Positions 62,398 to 64,000 of a stretch of DNA of 64,000 bases are shown here, one piece after another (the stretch's first letter is position 1; every line of letters begins with the position of its first letter). This stretch comes from Ananas comosus (lineage: Eukaryota; Streptophyta; Magnoliopsida; Poales; Bromeliaceae): positions 1,186,536 to 1,250,535 of the forward strand of contig NC_033632.1 of assembly GCF_001540865.1 (NCBI RefSeq). Reading direction: 5' to 3'. Position numbers and translations under genes: made by a program. A model generated the notes under the pieces. The model worked only from the letters and a program-made list of their open reading frames with translations. It ran no database searches and had not been told where the DNA came from.

Positions 62398-62750
62398 CGA
62401 AGCCTCGTTTAAGGGGAATCTCGAAGTAAAAAATGAGAAGAGCGGAACACGAGATGGGATTGGTTCCGTGGTCTAGGAGTGTCGTAGATCAAGGGCCTCA
62501 TCCTTAGCCCTTTTCTTCGGTTAACACTTAACACTCGTGCTAGGGCTAAAAAAATGTGTTGGATCTGATGGGCNCGAAGCCTCATTTAAGGGGAATCTCG
62601 AAGTAAAAAATGAGAAGAGTGGAACACGAGATGGGATTGGTTCCGTGGTCTAGGAGTGTCGTAGATCAAGGGCCTCATCCTTAGCCCTTTTCTTCGGTTA
62701 ACACTTAACACTCGTGCTAGGGCTAAAAAAATGTGTTGGATCTGATGGGC
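62398..62750. repeat. 176-bp direct duplication around an N (62574)
   Basis: 62398-62573 and 62575-62750 are direct copies differing at two positions (CCTCGTTT/CCTCATTT; GAGCGG/GAGTGG), separated by only one N. The two differences look like alleles, so the copies are probably the two ends of an unmerged heterozygous overlap. Confidence 0.9.
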
Positions 62751-62830
62751 TCCATAGTTTGCAGAATACAGGATACTGGTGAGCAGAAGCCTATAAAAGG
62801 TTTTCTTTTTTTTTACAAATACATAAACAA

Positions 62831-62837
<7 letters not shown>

Positions 62838-62875
<38 letters not shown>

Positions 62876-63010
62876 AGCTAGAATACTCTTTAAAGCACTA
62901 GAGGTCGGTGCTTTTGAGTTTTTAATCCTTACATGAAAAAATATAAGGTTGGAGTGATAGTGGCAGATGGTGATAGTTGGAATAATATTTGATCCAAAAA
63001 CTATTAGTAA
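62838..63010. mobile_element. (TA)n and partial 'GGTGCTTTTGAGTTTT' MITE
   Basis: A TA tract (62838-62871) is followed by GGTCGGTGCTTTTGAGTTTTT and a body resembling the 'TACTATCGA' family (GGAGTGATAGTGG, TTGGAATAATATTTGATCC). The right end is not clear. Confidence 0.5.
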
Positions 63011-63019
63011 TTAAGGAAT

Positions 63020-63598
63020 AGATCCAAGAACTAAAAACATTTTCTTTACAACGCTAACGTCACGTTAATACTTTAAAGTTGAACACGGTAATTGAATTAT
63101 CGTGTTTAAATACGATAACCGTGTTCATATCTACACTCTAATTTTTCTATTTTAACTTAGGGACGATAAAAAATATAAAAAAAATATAATGATCCAATTA
63201 CTGTGTTTAAGCATATGATTTGATCATCATATTCAACTAAATAATATTACTGGACACTCGCATGACAAGAAGTGAACTATTTATACAAATATAAATTTAT
63301 TAGGACTATTTATTAAAAAAAAATATCGAGAACACTAAATGTAAAAAAAAACGCCCACTATAAAATTCAAATGAAAGAGATTTCACAGAGCCTATCAATG
63401 CTTTTCCAAACTTTTTGCTGCAACTCACGAAAAGATGATCAGTTTCCGTTTGCACATGGGGCCAAAAAGAAAAAAAAAAAAAAGACGAGAAGGAAATAAG
63501 CCAACTGTTTGCACTATTAATTTGGAATAATATACAGCTTTTGAGAAGACCAATTTTCCATTAATACAAAGTCACCGACCAATAGGAAGGGGGTTCGA
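63020..63598. other. AT-rich spacer
   Basis: No gene is seen. Contains CACGGTAATTGAATTATCGTG and ACGATAACCGTG-like short inverted pieces (63080-63125), which recall the CACGGTGAA palindromes of the 18.4-kb foldback element, and an A-run at 63467-63483. Confidence 0.4.
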
Positions 63599-63750
63599 TA
63601 TATATATATATATATATATAGTTGGACTGCTGTACTCTTAAGAGCACAGCAGTCTTGTGCTCCTAAAGCATTAGTCATCCATCTAAATAGATGGATGGTT
63701 GAGATTGGAGGACCTTTTAAAAGGTTAACCCCAGTTAGATGGTTAACTAA
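63599..63750. mobile_element. TA-flanked MITE border
   Basis: A TA tract (63599-63620) is followed by GTTGGACTGCTGTACTCTTA and AAGAGCACAGCAGTCTTGTG, which form a hairpin, then a repeated ATCCATCTAAATAGATGGAT palindrome. The right limit is not seen. Confidence 0.55.
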
Positions 63751-63759
63751 CCCACATTT

Positions 63760-64000
63760 TCTCTCTCCTCTTTTTGTTTTTGTCTTTTTTTTCTTTTCCT
63801 TTCTCCTTTTCTCTCTTCCTTTTCTCCTGTCTTCTTCCCAGGTTCTCTAACTCCATCTCTCTACATGCTTCATCTCCTCTTCTTCCCCAATCTCTCTCCC
63901 TCTCCCCCTCCTGTTGAATCGCGGAGCTCCTCCGAACCTTTGAGCGCCGCCGGAAGTGGTAAGCACCTCCCTCCTCAAACACAGGCCGCGCCGCACCCCC
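63760..64000. other. Pyrimidine-rich then GC-rich segment at the window edge
   Basis: A long C/T-rich stretch (63760-63910) leads into GC-rich sequence (CGCGGAGCTCCTCCGAACC, GAGCGCCGCCGGAAG) with a possible donor GTAAGC at 63959-63964. It resembles the 5' end of a plus-strand gene or another captured fragment. The window stops before this can be decided. Confidence 0.3.

Overview
The window is plant nuclear DNA. It holds intron-rich genes with GT-AG junctions, plant-specific families (chloroplast-targeted diaminopimelate epimerase, plant UDP-xylose synthase, an R2R3-MYB of the MYB59/MYB48 type), CT/GA-rich leaders, and many short AT-rich transposons next to (TA)n tracts. Very GC-rich coding stretches beside AT-rich introns, and GC-rich captured gene fragments, suggest a commelinid monocot, possibly pineapple-like. 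The species cannot be fixed from sequence alone.

Layout: (1) 1-2.25 kb, 40S ribosomal protein S15a (+). (2) 3.0-7.3 kb, a RabE1/Rab8-class GTPase (+). (3) 8.7-15.7 kb, the E1 subunit of mitochondrial 2-oxoglutarate dehydrogenase (+). (4) 16.3-17.3 kb, a decayed ALP1/HARBI1-like gene (-). (5) 17.3-25.7 kb, a gene-poor block of MITEs, an 826-bp foldback element, a 50-base C run and duplicated repeats. (6) 25.7-27.3 kb, a MYB59-like gene (+) with a G-box, a TATA box and an upstream ORF. (7) 27.3-32.4 kb, no recognised coding sequence, with a possible minus-strand non-coding first exon near 31.7 kb. (8) 32.4-36.9 kb, DapF (-). (9) 37.25 kb, tRNA-Val(AAC) (-). (10) 37.6-39.4 kb, a 1.8-kb Pack-MULE-like element carrying fragments of several genes. 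(11) 40.2-43.3 kb, THO4/ALY (+). (12) 44.1 kb, a truncated ATP synthase 6 kDa subunit fragment. (13) 44.7-48.0 kb, UDP-glucuronate decarboxylase (-). (14) 48-50.4 kb, a MITE and a tRNA-type SINE. (15) 50.4-53.7 kb, ESCRT-III VPS2 (-), with a second MULE-type element in intron 3. (16) 54.4-59.7 kb, Rab GDP dissociation inhibitor (+). (17) 60.5-60.8 kb, an orphan NPH3-type C-terminal fragment. (18) 61.6-61.9 kb, a small unknown gene with a TATA box (-). (19) 62-64 kb, repeats.

All nine main genes could be assembled exon by exon into full-length frames (130, 216, 1013, 260, 356, 261, 342, 223 and 445 aa), so they look intact. They are mostly housekeeping genes. Functional links are modest: the Rab GTPase and Rab GDI act in the same membrane-recycling cycle, and VPS2 acts on endosomes. 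There is no operon-like logic.

The most unusual content is transposon-made. A chimeric 114-aa ORF inside the Pack-MULE joins an ankyrin-type fragment to a PADRE/DUF4228-type fragment, and an exact 9-bp target duplication marks the insertion. There are also five single-N positions, three of them flanked by direct repeats that look like unmerged assembly overlaps.
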